From IMG/VR virus record IMGVR_UViG_3300021171_000005, positions 29,866 to 93,865 of that record: DNA of 64,000 bases; one strand, given 5' to 3'. Shown piece after piece: positions 55,917-62,991 of this stretch. The notes beneath the pieces are model-generated. The model saw only the letters and a program-made list of their open reading frames with translations, did not search any database and was not told the origin of the DNA. The first letter of the stretch is position 1, and each line of letters opens with the position of its first letter. The position numbers were made by a program, and so were the translations under genes. Source of the DNA: a virus.

Positions 55917-55926
55917 AAACTAGTAT
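55917..55926. repeat. Gene-junction palindrome, variant
   Basis: AAACTAGTAT, one change from AAACTAGTTT. It spans the stop of the membrane gene at 55920 and lies 22 bp before the next start. Confidence 0.45.
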
Positions 55927-56051
55927 TTTGCTGTAGCCATCGCCGTAAAGACGCAAAATCCAGCGGCGATGGGATGCTGAAGGTAGAAGAACACCCCCGC
56001 AGCAACTAGAAACATTCCCGGTACCAAAAGTAATCTAAGCTTTTCTTTCAT
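55920..56051 (-). CDS. Small membrane protein (43 aa)
   Basis: ATG at 56051. The peptide has two hydrophobic stretches (LRLLLVPGMFLVAAGVFFYL and AAGFCVFTAMATA). No family recognised. Confidence 0.55.
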   Translation of the reverse strand: MKEKLRLLLVPGMFLVAAGVFFYLQHPIAAGFCVFTAMATAKY

Positions 56052-56069
56052 ATGGTTTAACTCCGCTGA

Positions 56070-56252
56070 TTAATCTAGTTTCTTGTAACTGTAAAATGTA
56101 ATTGGTTCTCCCGTCGGTTTTGGGAGCGGACGTTTTCGTGTAAACTCCAGTCGCTTTGTCCGAGACATCAACTGGTCATAATGCTCATCGTCCAAGTAGA
56201 TGATGTACTTGGACACAAGATCGAATATGAATTTGCCGATTGCTTTCTTCAT
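56070..56252 (-). CDS. Hypothetical small protein
   Basis: 60 residues. Helical N-terminus (MKKAIGKFIFDLVSKYIIYL), basic middle (SRTKRLEFTRKRPLPK), ends KKLD at a junction palindrome. No family recognised. Confidence 0.5.
   Translation of the reverse strand: MKKAIGKFIFDLVSKYIIYLDDEHYDQLMSRTKRLEFTRKRPLPKPTGEPITFYSYKKLD
56072..56081. repeat. Gene-junction palindrome, variant
   Basis: AATCTAGTTT, one change, at the 3' end of the gene at 56070 and 21 bp before the next start. Confidence 0.4.
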
Positions 56253-56264
56253 TGAGTCTGCCGA

Positions 56265-56450
56265 TTAAACTAGTTTCGCCTCTGCCTCTTTTGCTCGCTT
56301 TGCCCAAGCGAGAATGACTCTGTGCTGCATTGCTTGCGCTTCCTTGACGAAGTAGACGCATCGCTTTGGGTCGCCAACGTACTCAGAGCCTCCCGGTGTC
56401 AGTGATTCAAGTGCTCGCATTGCTTCTTCATACTTGGCTTTGTAGTCCAA
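56265..56450 (-). CDS. Hypothetical small protein
   Basis: 61 residues, helical and charged (YKAKYEEAMRALESLTPGGS, AMQHRVILAWAKRAKEAEAK), ending KLV with its stop inside a junction palindrome. The opening matches a common phage style of small regulators. Function unknown. Confidence 0.55.
   Translation of the reverse strand: MDYKAKYEEAMRALESLTPGGSEYVGDPKRCVYFVKEAQAMQHRVILAWAKRAKEAEAKLV
56267..56276. repeat. Gene-junction palindrome AAACTAGTTT
   Basis: Exact copy overlapping the stop of the gene at 56265 and 14 bp before the next start. Confidence 0.6.
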
Positions 56451-56516
56451 TGATCCCCTCCCGACGTACTTAAATCATCTATTGTCTTTCTTGATCTATT
56501 TAGTTCCATTATTGAA

Positions 56517-56690
56517 CTATTCTGACTTAGGCGGTTTATCGCCTAGTCCCTCATTAGGCGGATTTGCGCCTAAGAAAGTCCGTCGTCCCCGATTCCGAAA
56601 CACATACGCAGCGTAGGCTTCTGCGAATGTGTACTTGTCCTGCGGGTCCTGATTCGTCCAGAATTCTGCTTCGAACTCTTTCGCTGTCAC
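56517..56690 (-). CDS. Hypothetical small protein (57 aa)
   Basis: GTG at 56690 with GGAG five bases upstream. The peptide begins MTAKEFEAEFWTNQDPQDKY and ends in GLGDKPPKSE. The upstream 56691-56717 and downstream 56451-56516 show no gene. Called from the ribosome site and protein-like composition. Confidence 0.5.
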   Translation of the reverse strand: MTAKEFEAEFWTNQDPQDKYTFAEAYAAYVFRNRGRRTFLGANPPNEGLGDKPPKSE

Positions 56691-56717
56691 AACTTCTCCA
56701 AACCCTGCTAAATCTTC

Positions 56718-56933
56718 TTAGTTAACGTAGTTCGGCCTCGGACCCATCATAACGGCCAGCTTGATTCGTTTGCAGCCAGTACAGATATTATACCGCTTAA
56801 ACAGAATAGAGAATACCTTTTTTACTCGATCAACACTTACCCCGATTGATATTGCAATATCGTCGTTCTCGGCTCCGAGTAGCAGCAAACTGATCACACG
56901 GTTTTCAATATCGCGGGTTCGGATGCGTTTCAT
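56718..56933 (-). CDS. LuxR/GerE-type helix-turn-helix protein
   Basis: 71 residues. TRDIENRVISLLLLGAENDD, IAISIGVSVDRVKKVFSILF and KRYNICTGCKRIKLAVMM match the GerE helix-turn-helix (recognition helix SVDRVKKVFSIL). No receiver or ligand domain, so a small transcription factor. It overlaps the upstream gene by ATGA. It is one of two candidate regulators in the window. Confidence 0.75.
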   Translation of the reverse strand: MKRIRTRDIENRVISLLLLGAENDDIAISIGVSVDRVKKVFSILFKRYNICTGCKRIKLAVMMGPRPNYVN

Positions 56934-57199
56934 TGTACTAAGCTCTTTTCTTCTTGCGGCGGCTTTTCCAGCTTCAAAACATTCGCCGTCCCGCCAATTG
57001 CGGGGATCAGAGTTGTGAATTCCACCTTAGTGATGATATGCGGTGGTGTTTCGGCACCAGCGGGCTTTCCAGATATGGATAAGCCCTTGGCAATCGCGCC
57101 GTCCTCGACTCGAACAACAACCGCGCAAATGTGATCGGACTTAACTGCTACGAGGTCGCCCGGTTTTAGCTCTGAACCAAGAAGATCAACAATTTTCAT
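56930..57199 (-). CDS. Hypothetical small protein, SH3-like
   Basis: 89 residues. SELKPGDLVAVKSDHICAVV and VVRVEDGAIAKGLSIS suggest a small beta-barrel; Pro-rich acidic C-terminus. A degenerate palindrome lies in it. Confidence 0.5.
   Translation of the reverse strand: MKIVDLLGSELKPGDLVAVKSDHICAVVVRVEDGAIAKGLSISGKPAGAETPPHIITKVEFTTLIPAIGGTANVLKLEKPPQEEKSLVQ
57066..57081. repeat. Degenerate dispersed palindrome site
   Basis: TTTCCAGATATGGATA: one change in each arm, within the SH3-like gene (encodes SISGK). Confidence 0.4.
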
Positions 57200-57203
57200 T
57201 TAA

Positions 57204-57470
57204 TTAAGAACTCTCCATTCGATATGTAAATGCAGCCAACTCGTGCAGGAGGAACGAAATACTTTCATGTGTCAAACTGCATCTATCTGCAATTTTCCAC
57301 GCCCAGTCTAGAATCAATTGTTGTTCTTTCGGCGTAAACTTTCTCGGGATACTGCCATATACGCGGTCGCGCCACTCTTGTGGCAACGCAGATAAAGTAC
57401 ATACGCGATGATGAATACTTCCACAATCAGGACACGGCTCTTCGGGCAGTTCCATTTCGAATGTTGTCAT
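57204..57470 (-). CDS. Hypothetical small zinc-knuckle protein
   Basis: 88 residues. CPDCGSIHHRVC near the N-terminus, then a helix with WRDRVYGSIPRKFTPKEQQL and a helical C-terminus. No function recognised. Confidence 0.55.
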   Translation of the reverse strand: MTTFEMELPEEPCPDCGSIHHRVCTLSALPQEWRDRVYGSIPRKFTPKEQQLILDWAWKIADRCSLTHESISFLLHELAAFTYRMESS

Positions 57471-57486
57471 TAAGTTATATATTGTT

Positions 57487-57861
57487 CTAACTACTCAAAC
57501 TAGTTTCGAGTTCACTGATTGTCGCTTCCGTGCTGTCCACTTCCGGACAATCGGTAGGTTCGATTGTCGCCACGAATTCTGCGATTTGAGCACGAGTCCA
57601 TTCGTGTTGATCGTTGAGATGATAAATGATATGCAACGCTTTTGATTTATATACGTGGCACGCCGGGCAATTATGCTGCTGCTCGATCCAAGGCCAAATA
57701 TCATAAAGCTTGGAATAAGAAGCTTCAACTGTAACTTGAACACCTACAGTCTGCAATGCTCCTCCAAGCGCACAGGGGGCGTCCTTGGAATACATTGAAT
57801 CCGCCCCGAATCCCTGTGGTTTCATCATTCCGTTCATCAAGATTGCGTGTGACAGTTTCAT
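57487..57861 (-). CDS. Hypothetical protein
   Basis: 124 residues. AILMNGMMKPQGFGADSMYS, ACALGGALQTVG-like region (CALGGALQTV) and NCPACHVYKSKALHIIYHLN, 'D-S-C-A-LG-A' style typical of phage and bacterial small proteins. Zinc knuckle CPAC-x-x-H-like. Palindrome 57534 is near its end. Confidence 0.55.
   Translation of the reverse strand: MKLSHAILMNGMMKPQGFGADSMYSKDAPCALGGALQTVGVQVTVEASYSKLYDIWPWIEQQHNCPACHVYKSKALHIIYHLNDQHEWTRAQIAEFVATIEPTDCPEVDSTEATISELETSLSS
57497..57506. repeat. Gene-junction palindrome AAACTAGTTT
   Basis: Exact copy at the 3' end of the gene at 57487, in a reading frame different from the KLV-ending genes. Confidence 0.55.
57534..57549. repeat. Dispersed palindrome site (stoperator-like)
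   Basis: TGTCCACTTCCGGACA, arms intact, within the gene at 57487. Confidence 0.7.
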
Positions 57862-57862
57862 G

Positions 57863-59551
57863 TTATCTCCTATTCGCTAATGCGCTATTGATACCGGGCA
57901 TGTTCGGCCCCGCATTTGGATTAACTCCATTGCCGGGCGGGAAAGCACTTCCTTTGTACGGTACTGTATTAACGAACTCATTGCCGGTCATTGAACCATT
58001 CGGCCAGCACGCGGCCACATGCTGCGCAATCGTACCGGGCAAACTCCAGCAATTCGTAAGACCGCCGCCAGTTGAATATACACCAAAATTACCGATATCT
58101 ACAACATTATTATCGAAATGAAAGTTGACATTCCCGGTAATCGGACCACCGGCATTGAGTATCCCATTGGCCATCGTAGCTGCTTTGTCCACAGCAGGAG
58201 TTAGCCAACCATCGTTTTGGAATACATTATTTGATACAGTAACGTCGTGATATGGTACTGTGCTATTTCCTCCTGCAAGGAGATTCGTAAACGATCCGCA
58301 CAGATAGCACGTTCCGTACTGCAAGTGATCGAATACATTGTCATGGATTGATTCATTGCCACAGGCAGCAGGCCACCCGCCCAAGTCGTTAGGACCGCAG
58401 CCAAGCTGTAAAGCCTGTCCTGCATACGAACTATAATTGAATCTAACCGTAACATTAGTGACCGCGCATATTGGGCAAACACTTCCACTTACTCCTGCCT
58501 GATTCTTTGGAGTTAGCAATATCGAAGCCCCGACTTGAGTAAAGCCCGCCCAATTATATTGTAGTCTGTTGCCTTGGATCAGAGCGCGATTAACATTCTT
58601 CATCTCGACATGATTCTTTACGATCCACGGATGCTTGATACCATCTTTTCCCGCCGTGCCTCCGTCGTATGTCGGGTCTTGAGGATTCCAAGATGTCGGT
58701 TTAAATATATCATTGTATTGAATTGTAACGTCGGGAGTTACGACAGTTGCGGGGCCTCCGCCAAAGATTACATTCTCGCCAGATGCTTCAAGGAAGTTGT
58801 TCTGAATCAAATAGTTACCGTCAGAACCGGTAGACAACCCACCAGAGATGGCTTGCGCATCCCCGCAACTCCCAGAAATCGCCCGGCAATGAAAATCAGA
58901 AAAATAGCTATTAATGACGGAAGAGTTGGGAGAGTTCGATAAATCAATGCCCCGCGTAGTTTCGTCGGTCGCCGTACCGTGGAACCAACAACGATCAACG
59001 ATAACAGTAGAGCCCAGATTGCGATACAGATTGTAAACAATCCCTGTACCAGATGTGCGCGTAACTTCCAATCCAATCAAACGGACAAACGATCCGCCGG
59101 TTAGCGAAGCGTTTTGGCCGTTGAGAATGATTGTCGGCATGAGTTTTGCCGCGCCGCTAGTTGGTTGGGCGTATGCCGGGCGATTGGGCAAAGAAACGAT
59201 CCCCGCAAATGCGGGAGAAACGCGGACATTCTCGCTTGGCAGTAAAGCCGAAGCAGTCTTAATTGTGATCCATTGCTGCGCCGTGCCATTCGGAAGAACC
59301 AATCCGCTTAATGTCGCAATGAATGCTGGATCAATAACAATTGTGTCGCCGGGTACGGCTGCGTTTAACACCGCCTGTAAGCTCGGCACATTGGCCGGAA
59401 CCAGAATCGGAAGGTTGTCGCTAGGCGTAAAGGATTGTCGGATTTCTGGAACCGACATAGGCAACTGAGCGGGGCCGTCGTATGTCTGTCCAGATGCGGA
59501 CAAAAACGCCCCGCAAATCAATATTGGCATTAGAACCTTGGGGAATTTCAT
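57863..59551 (-). CDS. Large secreted beta-helix protein (pectate-lyase-like fold)
   Basis: 562 residues from ATG 59551 (AGGAGATAC upstream), the longer frame being rejected. Signal peptide MKFPKVLMPILICGAFLSAS, cleavage near SA-SGQ. Repeated parallel beta-helix strands (FVRLIGLEVTRTSGTGIVYN, SVINSYFSDFHCRAISGSCG, NYLIQNNFLEASGENVIFGG, DVTIQYNDIFKPTSW) with several Cys. Similar proteins are abundant in host genomes, but a signal-peptide enzyme among early phage genes is unusual. Likely acquired from the host for polysaccharide binding or cutting; activity unproven. Confidence 0.7.
   Translation of the reverse strand: MKFPKVLMPILICGAFLSASGQTYDGPAQLPMSVPEIRQSFTPSDNLPILVPANVPSLQAVLNAAVPGDTIVIDPAFIATLSGLVLPNGTAQQWITIKTASALLPSENVRVSPAFAGIVSLPNRPAYAQPTSGAAKLMPTIILNGQNASLTGGSFVRLIGLEVTRTSGTGIVYNLYRNLGSTVIVDRCWFHGTATDETTRGIDLSNSPNSSVINSYFSDFHCRAISGSCGDAQAISGGLSTGSDGNYLIQNNFLEASGENVIFGGGPATVVTPDVTIQYNDIFKPTSWNPQDPTYDGGTAGKDGIKHPWIVKNHVEMKNVNRALIQGNRLQYNWAGFTQVGASILLTPKNQAGVSGSVCPICAVTNVTVRFNYSSYAGQALQLGCGPNDLGGWPAACGNESIHDNVFDHLQYGTCYLCGSFTNLLAGGNSTVPYHDVTVSNNVFQNDGWLTPAVDKAATMANGILNAGGPITGNVNFHFDNNVVDIGNFGVYSTGGGLTNCWSLPGTIAQHVAACWPNGSMTGNEFVNTVPYKGSAFPPGNGVNPNAGPNMPGINSALANRR
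59487..59502. repeat. Dispersed palindrome site (stoperator-like)
   Basis: TGTCCAGATGCGGACA, arms intact, at the signal peptide cleavage region of the beta-helix gene (encodes SASGQ). Confidence 0.7.
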
Positions 59552-59558
59552 GTATCTC

Positions 59559-59648
59559 CTAGTATCCAAAAAAGCGTCCGTATTTATGTACGAGCCTCGC
59601 AACCTGATAGGCAACGTTGACAGCAAGGGCAAAAGCAGTTCCAATCAT
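59559..59648 (-). CDS. Tiny hydrophobic protein (29 aa)
   Basis: ATG at 59648; MIGTAFALAVNVAYQVARLV then a basic tail. Its stop overlaps the ribosome site of the beta-helix gene. Weakly supported. Confidence 0.35.
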   Translation of the reverse strand: MIGTAFALAVNVAYQVARLVHKYGRFFGY

Positions 59649-59662
59649 ACAGATATTGTACT

Positions 59663-59800
59663 CTATTTCGTATTGCAATGTCTACACAAATAATCAGCAG
59701 CCCAAGCATACCATGTGTAAATGCTGACCGACCACGGCCATAAGAATAAACCATGTTTGCATATAATCGGTCTTGGTTTATGAAAATCCTTGCATTCCAC
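59663..59800 (-). CDS. Small Cys/His protein (45 aa)
   Basis: GTG at 59800 with GGGAG six bases upstream. Peptide: ECKDFHKPRPIICKHG then aromatic stretch and CRHCNTK, a probable zinc knuckle. Called because the cysteine pattern is a known style of short phage proteins; another frame of similar length was judged to be noise. Confidence 0.45.
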   Translation of the reverse strand: MECKDFHKPRPIICKHGLFLWPWSVSIYTWYAWAADYLCRHCNTK

Positions 59801-59815
59801 TGTAAGCTCCCGACT

Positions 59816-59983
59816 TTAGCGTGAAATCGCGGTTTCCAAATGCTCCAATAAGCCCGGAAAATCAGCGATATTGCCTTCAAATCCTATTACATCCGCGATC
59901 ATTCGGAGCTGGCCGCGCAATACCGCCAACTCAGACATAGCGTAAGCTTCTAGTAGTTGTGAAAGTTCGTCGTCTTTCGTCAT
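59816..59983 (-). CDS. Small helical protein (55 aa)
   Basis: ATG at 59983. The peptide is helical and acidic: ELSQLLEAYAMSELAVLRGQ, ADVIGFEGNIADFPGLLEHL. No family recognised. Confidence 0.5.
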   Translation of the reverse strand: MTKDDELSQLLEAYAMSELAVLRGQLRMIADVIGFEGNIADFPGLLEHLETAISR

Positions 59984-59997
59984 GTCGTTACCTCTAT

Positions 59998-60465
59998 TTA
60001 AATGTCGCTATGGGATTCCTTGAGCGCACCCCGCGCAATCTCCATATCAGCCTTGAACGATGGAGCTTGTTCGTCACTAAAGTAAAACGGGTCGCATTCG
60101 ACTGCATAATTTACCCAGCCAATCATTTTTGCTAGCGCTTCATCTTTGGCGGCGAGCTGTTCGCTCAACTCTTCAATTTTCTGGTAATCGATTTCCGACT
60201 GAATCTCTAGTTGCTTAACATCTCGCTGGGCGGATTCGAGTTCCTGACGGAGTTTTTCAGCCAAATCTTGCCATGTTGTAAAGTGTTGCTCGGCTCCCGG
60301 CGTCTCTGGCCGAGGGGCGGGCGCGGTACGCTGTGCGTCGTTATGAAGGATTTGAACTTTCTCGCAGATACAGTTGCTTCCAGTGCGGCATCCCTCAATC
60401 CGATGATCGTGGAGCAGTTGACCAAGCTCGCTTAAGAAATGTGTTGTCGTCTCAGTTTCCGCCAT
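59998..60465 (-). CDS. Hypothetical coiled-coil protein
   Basis: 155 residues. A CRTGSNCICEKVQIL Cys cluster, Pro-rich linker, then a long coiled coil (LAEKLRQELESAQRDVKQLE, IQSEIDYQKIEELSEQLAAK). C-terminal IGWVNYAVECDPFYFSDEQA. Overlaps the next gene by 14 bases. Function unknown. Confidence 0.6.
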   Translation of the reverse strand: MAETETTTHFLSELGQLLHDHRIEGCRTGSNCICEKVQILHNDAQRTAPAPRPETPGAEQHFTTWQDLAEKLRQELESAQRDVKQLEIQSEIDYQKIEELSEQLAAKDEALAKMIGWVNYAVECDPFYFSDEQAPSFKADMEIARGALKESHSDI

Positions 60466-60901
60466 TATTCGCCTCCGGCTCCGTGAGCCAATTCTGTATC
60501 TGCCTCAATCCGCGCTCCGTGCGCTGCTCTTGCGGGGTTGCTAAGTTTTTGTGGCAGCAAGAAAAATCGCAGCAACACTCGTTTGTCATTTCGTTGTGTA
60601 CTGAAATTCCCTGCATCCAAAGAGCAGTCTGCTTTACGAGAGATGCCACATACTCGGGTGTCCGATCTCCATTGCGGTCCCATGCACCTTGCATAATTCG
60701 TTCATTCCTGAACTGATCGTGATGCCAATTTTGGGGCGGCGCAGGCGAGGCGGGAGCGGCGTGCCACGGCGTATGCCACGGATGCGTGCACTCCTGTACT
60801 TCGCCCTCGAATTGCATCGCAGGATGCTTTCGCGGATCGGGACTGTCGCAACGCGGGCACCGCTGGGCCTCCCCGGAAGCGGCTGATTTATCAATTTTCA
60901 T
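60452..60901 (-). CDS. Conserved phage zinc-binding protein
   Basis: 149 residues. CPRCDSPDPRKHPAMQFEGE near the N-terminus (zinc ribbon), EYVASLVKQTALWMQGISVH, and a CCCDFSCCHKNLATP cluster. This sequence pattern recurs in phage accessory regions. Function unknown. Confidence 0.65.
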   Translation of the reverse strand: MKIDKSAASGEAQRCPRCDSPDPRKHPAMQFEGEVQECTHPWHTPWHAAPASPAPPQNWHHDQFRNERIMQGAWDRNGDRTPEYVASLVKQTALWMQGISVHNEMTNECCCDFSCCHKNLATPQEQRTERGLRQIQNWLTEPEANNGGN

Positions 60902-60924
60902 AAGTCCTCAATTAATGTGTGCAA

Positions 60925-61134
60925 TTAAACTAGTTTCCCATCGGCCAGAATGCGGTTGAACTCGGCGTTGTCGTGCTTGCGGCGGTCGTATAGTTCAATG
61001 TCCCAGCCCTCTTGCACGCACAGGACGAACTCCTTCACGGTGACGCCGTGATCCAGAGCAGTTCGAATTGCGTCGGTCAGTTGGTCGCACATGTGGCTGT
61101 AAGCGTAATTCCCCATTCGGTCAGGCAGAGCCAT
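60925..61134 (-). CDS. Hypothetical small protein
   Basis: 69 residues, mixed helical (CDQLTDAIRTALDHGVTVKE, CVQEGWDIELYDRRK), ending DGKLV with its stop inside a junction palindrome. Confidence 0.55.
   Translation of the reverse strand: MALPDRMGNYAYSHMCDQLTDAIRTALDHGVTVKEFVLCVQEGWDIELYDRRKHDNAEFNRILADGKLV
60927..60936. repeat. Gene-junction palindrome AAACTAGTTT
   Basis: Exact copy at the end of the gene at 60925; the next start is 25 bp away. Confidence 0.6.
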
Positions 61135-61186
61135 ATCGTCTTCCCCTGCTTAAATTATGTGTTGTTCCGTTCACTTTGATTATGAT

Positions 61187-61438
61187 TTAATCCCCTACCG
61201 CCTCGTATGTCGCCTCGAAAATGTCTGGTTTGCAGGGGTAGAATTCACCTTTCACGCCCTTAATGATCCAATCAAGCGTGTCGGCTGTCATGCAACCTTC
61301 CAGCGTTTCGATGAACAGCTTCGCGCCAGAGTCACTGACATTGAACTTGCCCGGCATGAATTCTGCTATCTCGTATTCGTTGTTGCCGTCCCAACGGATC
61401 GCTTCAATGACTACTGGTTTCTTGCGAAACTTTGCCAT
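61187..61438 (-). CDS. Conserved phage protein ([13 protein letters not shown] family)
   Basis: 83 residues. The opening [20 protein letters not shown] and the closing [18 protein letters not shown] are highly conserved in many phages and prophages. Function is not known. The small size and lack of membrane segments suggest a soluble accessory factor. Confidence 0.8.
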   Translation of the reverse strand: MAKFRKKPVVIEAIRWDGNNEYEIAEFMPGKFNVSDSGAKLFIETLEGCMTADTLDWIIKGVKGEFYPCKPDIFEATYEAVGD

Positions 61439-61455
61439 ATTTCCTCACTTCTAGT

Positions 61456-61713
61456 TTAATCAGACAACTCAATTGATGATTTAAGTGCGTTCGGATCGCG
61501 TTCCACCATGTAGCCCATGTCAGCAAGTTCGCGCAGAATCGCCTGTGCCTTGCATCGCTCGTCGCTCATTCCACAGCAGTAGTGGTCGCAAAACTTAGCC
61601 ATCAGAATGGCGTTTATCATCGCGTGCTCTATCTCGGGAACCTTCAAGCAGGCGTGTTTCTCAAATTCCCCGTCCGTTTCGGTCTTGAAATCGCATACCA
61701 CACAATGTTCCAT
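61456..61713 (-). CDS. C2H2-like zinc protein
   Basis: 85 residues. CVVCDFKTETDGEFEKHAC is a C-x2-C ... H-x-C finger. A second cluster KFCDHYCCGMSDERCKAQAI and the segment ADMGYMVERDPN follow. Function unknown. Confidence 0.6.
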   Translation of the reverse strand: MEHCVVCDFKTETDGEFEKHACLKVPEIEHAMINAILMAKFCDHYCCGMSDERCKAQAILRELADMGYMVERDPNALKSSIELSD

Positions 61714-61720
61714 ATCCCCT

Positions 61721-61737
61721 CACTCAACACATGTCTA
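61721..61737. repeat. 17-bp repeat, copy 1
   Basis: CACTCAACACATGTCTA, at the end of the DUF551 gene and just upstream of the gene at 61456. Exact match with 61950-61966. Confidence 0.6.
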
Positions 61738-61941
61738 CTGCCCTTTGCGGGGGCTTGGCGGAGGCGGCAAAGGCATCCAATGAGAAATAGAGCCATCTGA
61801 CCAGTGTGTATCAGACTCTGGTCTGCCGCTACGACTGTCGATGTTTACGAAGTTCTTGTTGCCTTCCATGTCATCGGTTACAAAAATCAGCACATCTCGC
61901 CCTATTTTTGGCAATTGGTCGGCAACGGAAATCCATTTCAT
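61735..61941 (-). CDS. DUF551-family protein
   Basis: 68 residues from ATG 61941 (GGAGGATTT upstream). WISVADQLPKIGRDVLIFVT ... ISHWMPLPPPPSP is the signature of the DUF551 family of phage and prophage proteins. Function unknown. Confidence 0.8.
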   Translation of the reverse strand: MKWISVADQLPKIGRDVLIFVTDDMEGNKNFVNIDSRSGRPESDTHWSDGSISHWMPLPPPPSPRKGQ

Positions 61942-61949
61942 AAATCCTC

Positions 61950-61966
61950 CACTCAACACATGTCTA
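61950..61966. repeat. 17-bp repeat, copy 2
   Basis: CACTCAACACATGTCTA, in the leader of the DUF551 gene. Exact duplicate of 61721-61737. Confidence 0.6.
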
Positions 61967-61979
61967 AAGTTTGTGCCAA

Positions 61980-62492
61980 TTAAACTAGTTTCGCCCGTTT
62001 TTCCTTGAAACCACAGTTATCGCAGTCAATTTGGTCGGGGTTTGCCTGAAATACACAGCGATACTTGCTGTCACACTGAGGGCACGGCTCACAACCATAC
62101 ATGTTGGCCGTTGGGCTATTGTAGTCAATTACATTCGACGGTTTCATCTTTATTTGCGGGGCGCGGCTTTCCTTATTGAAATGCCATCCGTCTAGGCATA
62201 TGTCCTTCCCATTATGATATGCGGGATCAAGACTCAGGCGAATTGCGCGGCTTGTGCTACGGCAGCTTGGACACTCATATAGCGCTCTGATTTCTCTTTC
62301 AATTTGCGCAGCGTGCGGTTTGAGATACTTGTCTGTGAATTCTTCCAAGCTTCGCCGACGGTGATATTCGTCCCATATTATGTGGCAATCGCAGAGCATT
62401 CCTCCCTCGCTCTGCCTCCACGAACATTTAGGATCGTGCTCCTCTGTTTTGGTAAGCCGCATAAACTTCCAAGCATCGGGGAAATCCATCAT
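61980..62492 (-). CDS. Multi-zinc-ribbon phage protein
   Basis: 170 residues from ATG 62492, whose overlap with the upstream stop (ATGA) supports it. AWKFMRLTKTEEHDPKCSWR, GGMLCDCHIIWDEYH, then CPSC, CPQCDSKYRC and CDNCGF, enough for three knuckles. Ends RAKLV on a junction palindrome. Likely a nucleic-acid-binding accessory protein; function unknown. Confidence 0.65.
   Translation of the reverse strand: MMDFPDAWKFMRLTKTEEHDPKCSWRQSEGGMLCDCHIIWDEYHRRRSLEEFTDKYLKPHAAQIEREIRALYECPSCRSTSRAIRLSLDPAYHNGKDICLDGWHFNKESRAPQIKMKPSNVIDYNSPTANMYGCEPCPQCDSKYRCVFQANPDQIDCDNCGFKEKRAKLV
61982..61991. repeat. Gene-junction palindrome AAACTAGTTT
   Basis: Exact copy at the stop of the zinc-ribbon gene; the next start is about 40 bp away. 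Confidence 0.6.
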
Positions 62493-62698
62493 TGTATTTC
62501 GATGTCTCGCGGTACAAACCATTGCCCGACAATGCACGAATTGTGGCCGCTCAGATGATCCGCTGCCCGTACTTCGCCATTGCCGTATTCCACGGCATCG
62601 ATACGAATCCAATCGCCGTATCTGTCCTTTGCGTATACTGGCGTATTCTCAGCTATTGCGCGGCTGGCTTCTTCGAATGTATTCGTTAGCTTTGCCAT
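62489..62698 (-). CDS. Hypothetical small protein
   Basis: 69 residues from ATG 62698; a TTG at 62734 could add 12. ANTFEEASRAIAEN-like helix (TFEEASRAIAENTPVYAKD) then a beta region (GDWIRIDAVEYGNGEVRA). No family recognised. Confidence 0.5.
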   Translation of the reverse strand: MAKLTNTFEEASRAIAENTPVYAKDRYGDWIRIDAVEYGNGEVRAADHLSGHNSCIVGQWFVPRDIEIQ

Positions 62699-62762
62699 AT
62701 GCGAATCATCCCACATATACGGGGCGATTGTCAAGCATTAATCCACAAATCTTTAGTAACCT

Positions 62763-62778
62763 TGTCCAGATACGGACA
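62763..62778. repeat. Dispersed palindrome site (stoperator-like)
   Basis: TGTCCAGATACGGACA, arms intact, two bases past the stop of the zinc gene at 62781. Confidence 0.75.
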
Positions 62779-62780
62779 AC

Positions 62781-62957
62781 TCAGTTTATCGCTTCGTCCG
62801 CACTCAGGCGACGGCACCGAACCAATCCGCCATAATATCCGAAATCAATTACGCATACCGGATGTTTGCCGTGCTGGTATGGGCTATTCGGACAATCGTC
62901 GTCGTTTGTCTCGGGTGATAGTTCTTTACCACATGCGGGGCATGTAATGGGCTTCAT
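62781..62957 (-). CDS. Small zinc-ribbon protein (58 aa)
   Basis: ATG at 62957. MKPITCPACGKELSPETNDD, CPNSPYQHGKHPVC, and a FGYYGGLVRCRRLS tail. CPAC and other Cys/His residues would bind zinc. It is in a 260-bp gap between two larger genes. Confidence 0.6.
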   Translation of the reverse strand: MKPITCPACGKELSPETNDDDCPNSPYQHGKHPVCVIDFGYYGGLVRCRRLSADEAIN

Positions 62958-62991
62958 AGGTTAACTAATACATATATTGTCTAGGTAGATC

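Noticed and set aside
62699-62734. TTGACA at 62729-62734 as a promoter of the gene at 62489
   Set aside because: No acceptable -10 box lies 16-18 bp downstream on the minus strand.
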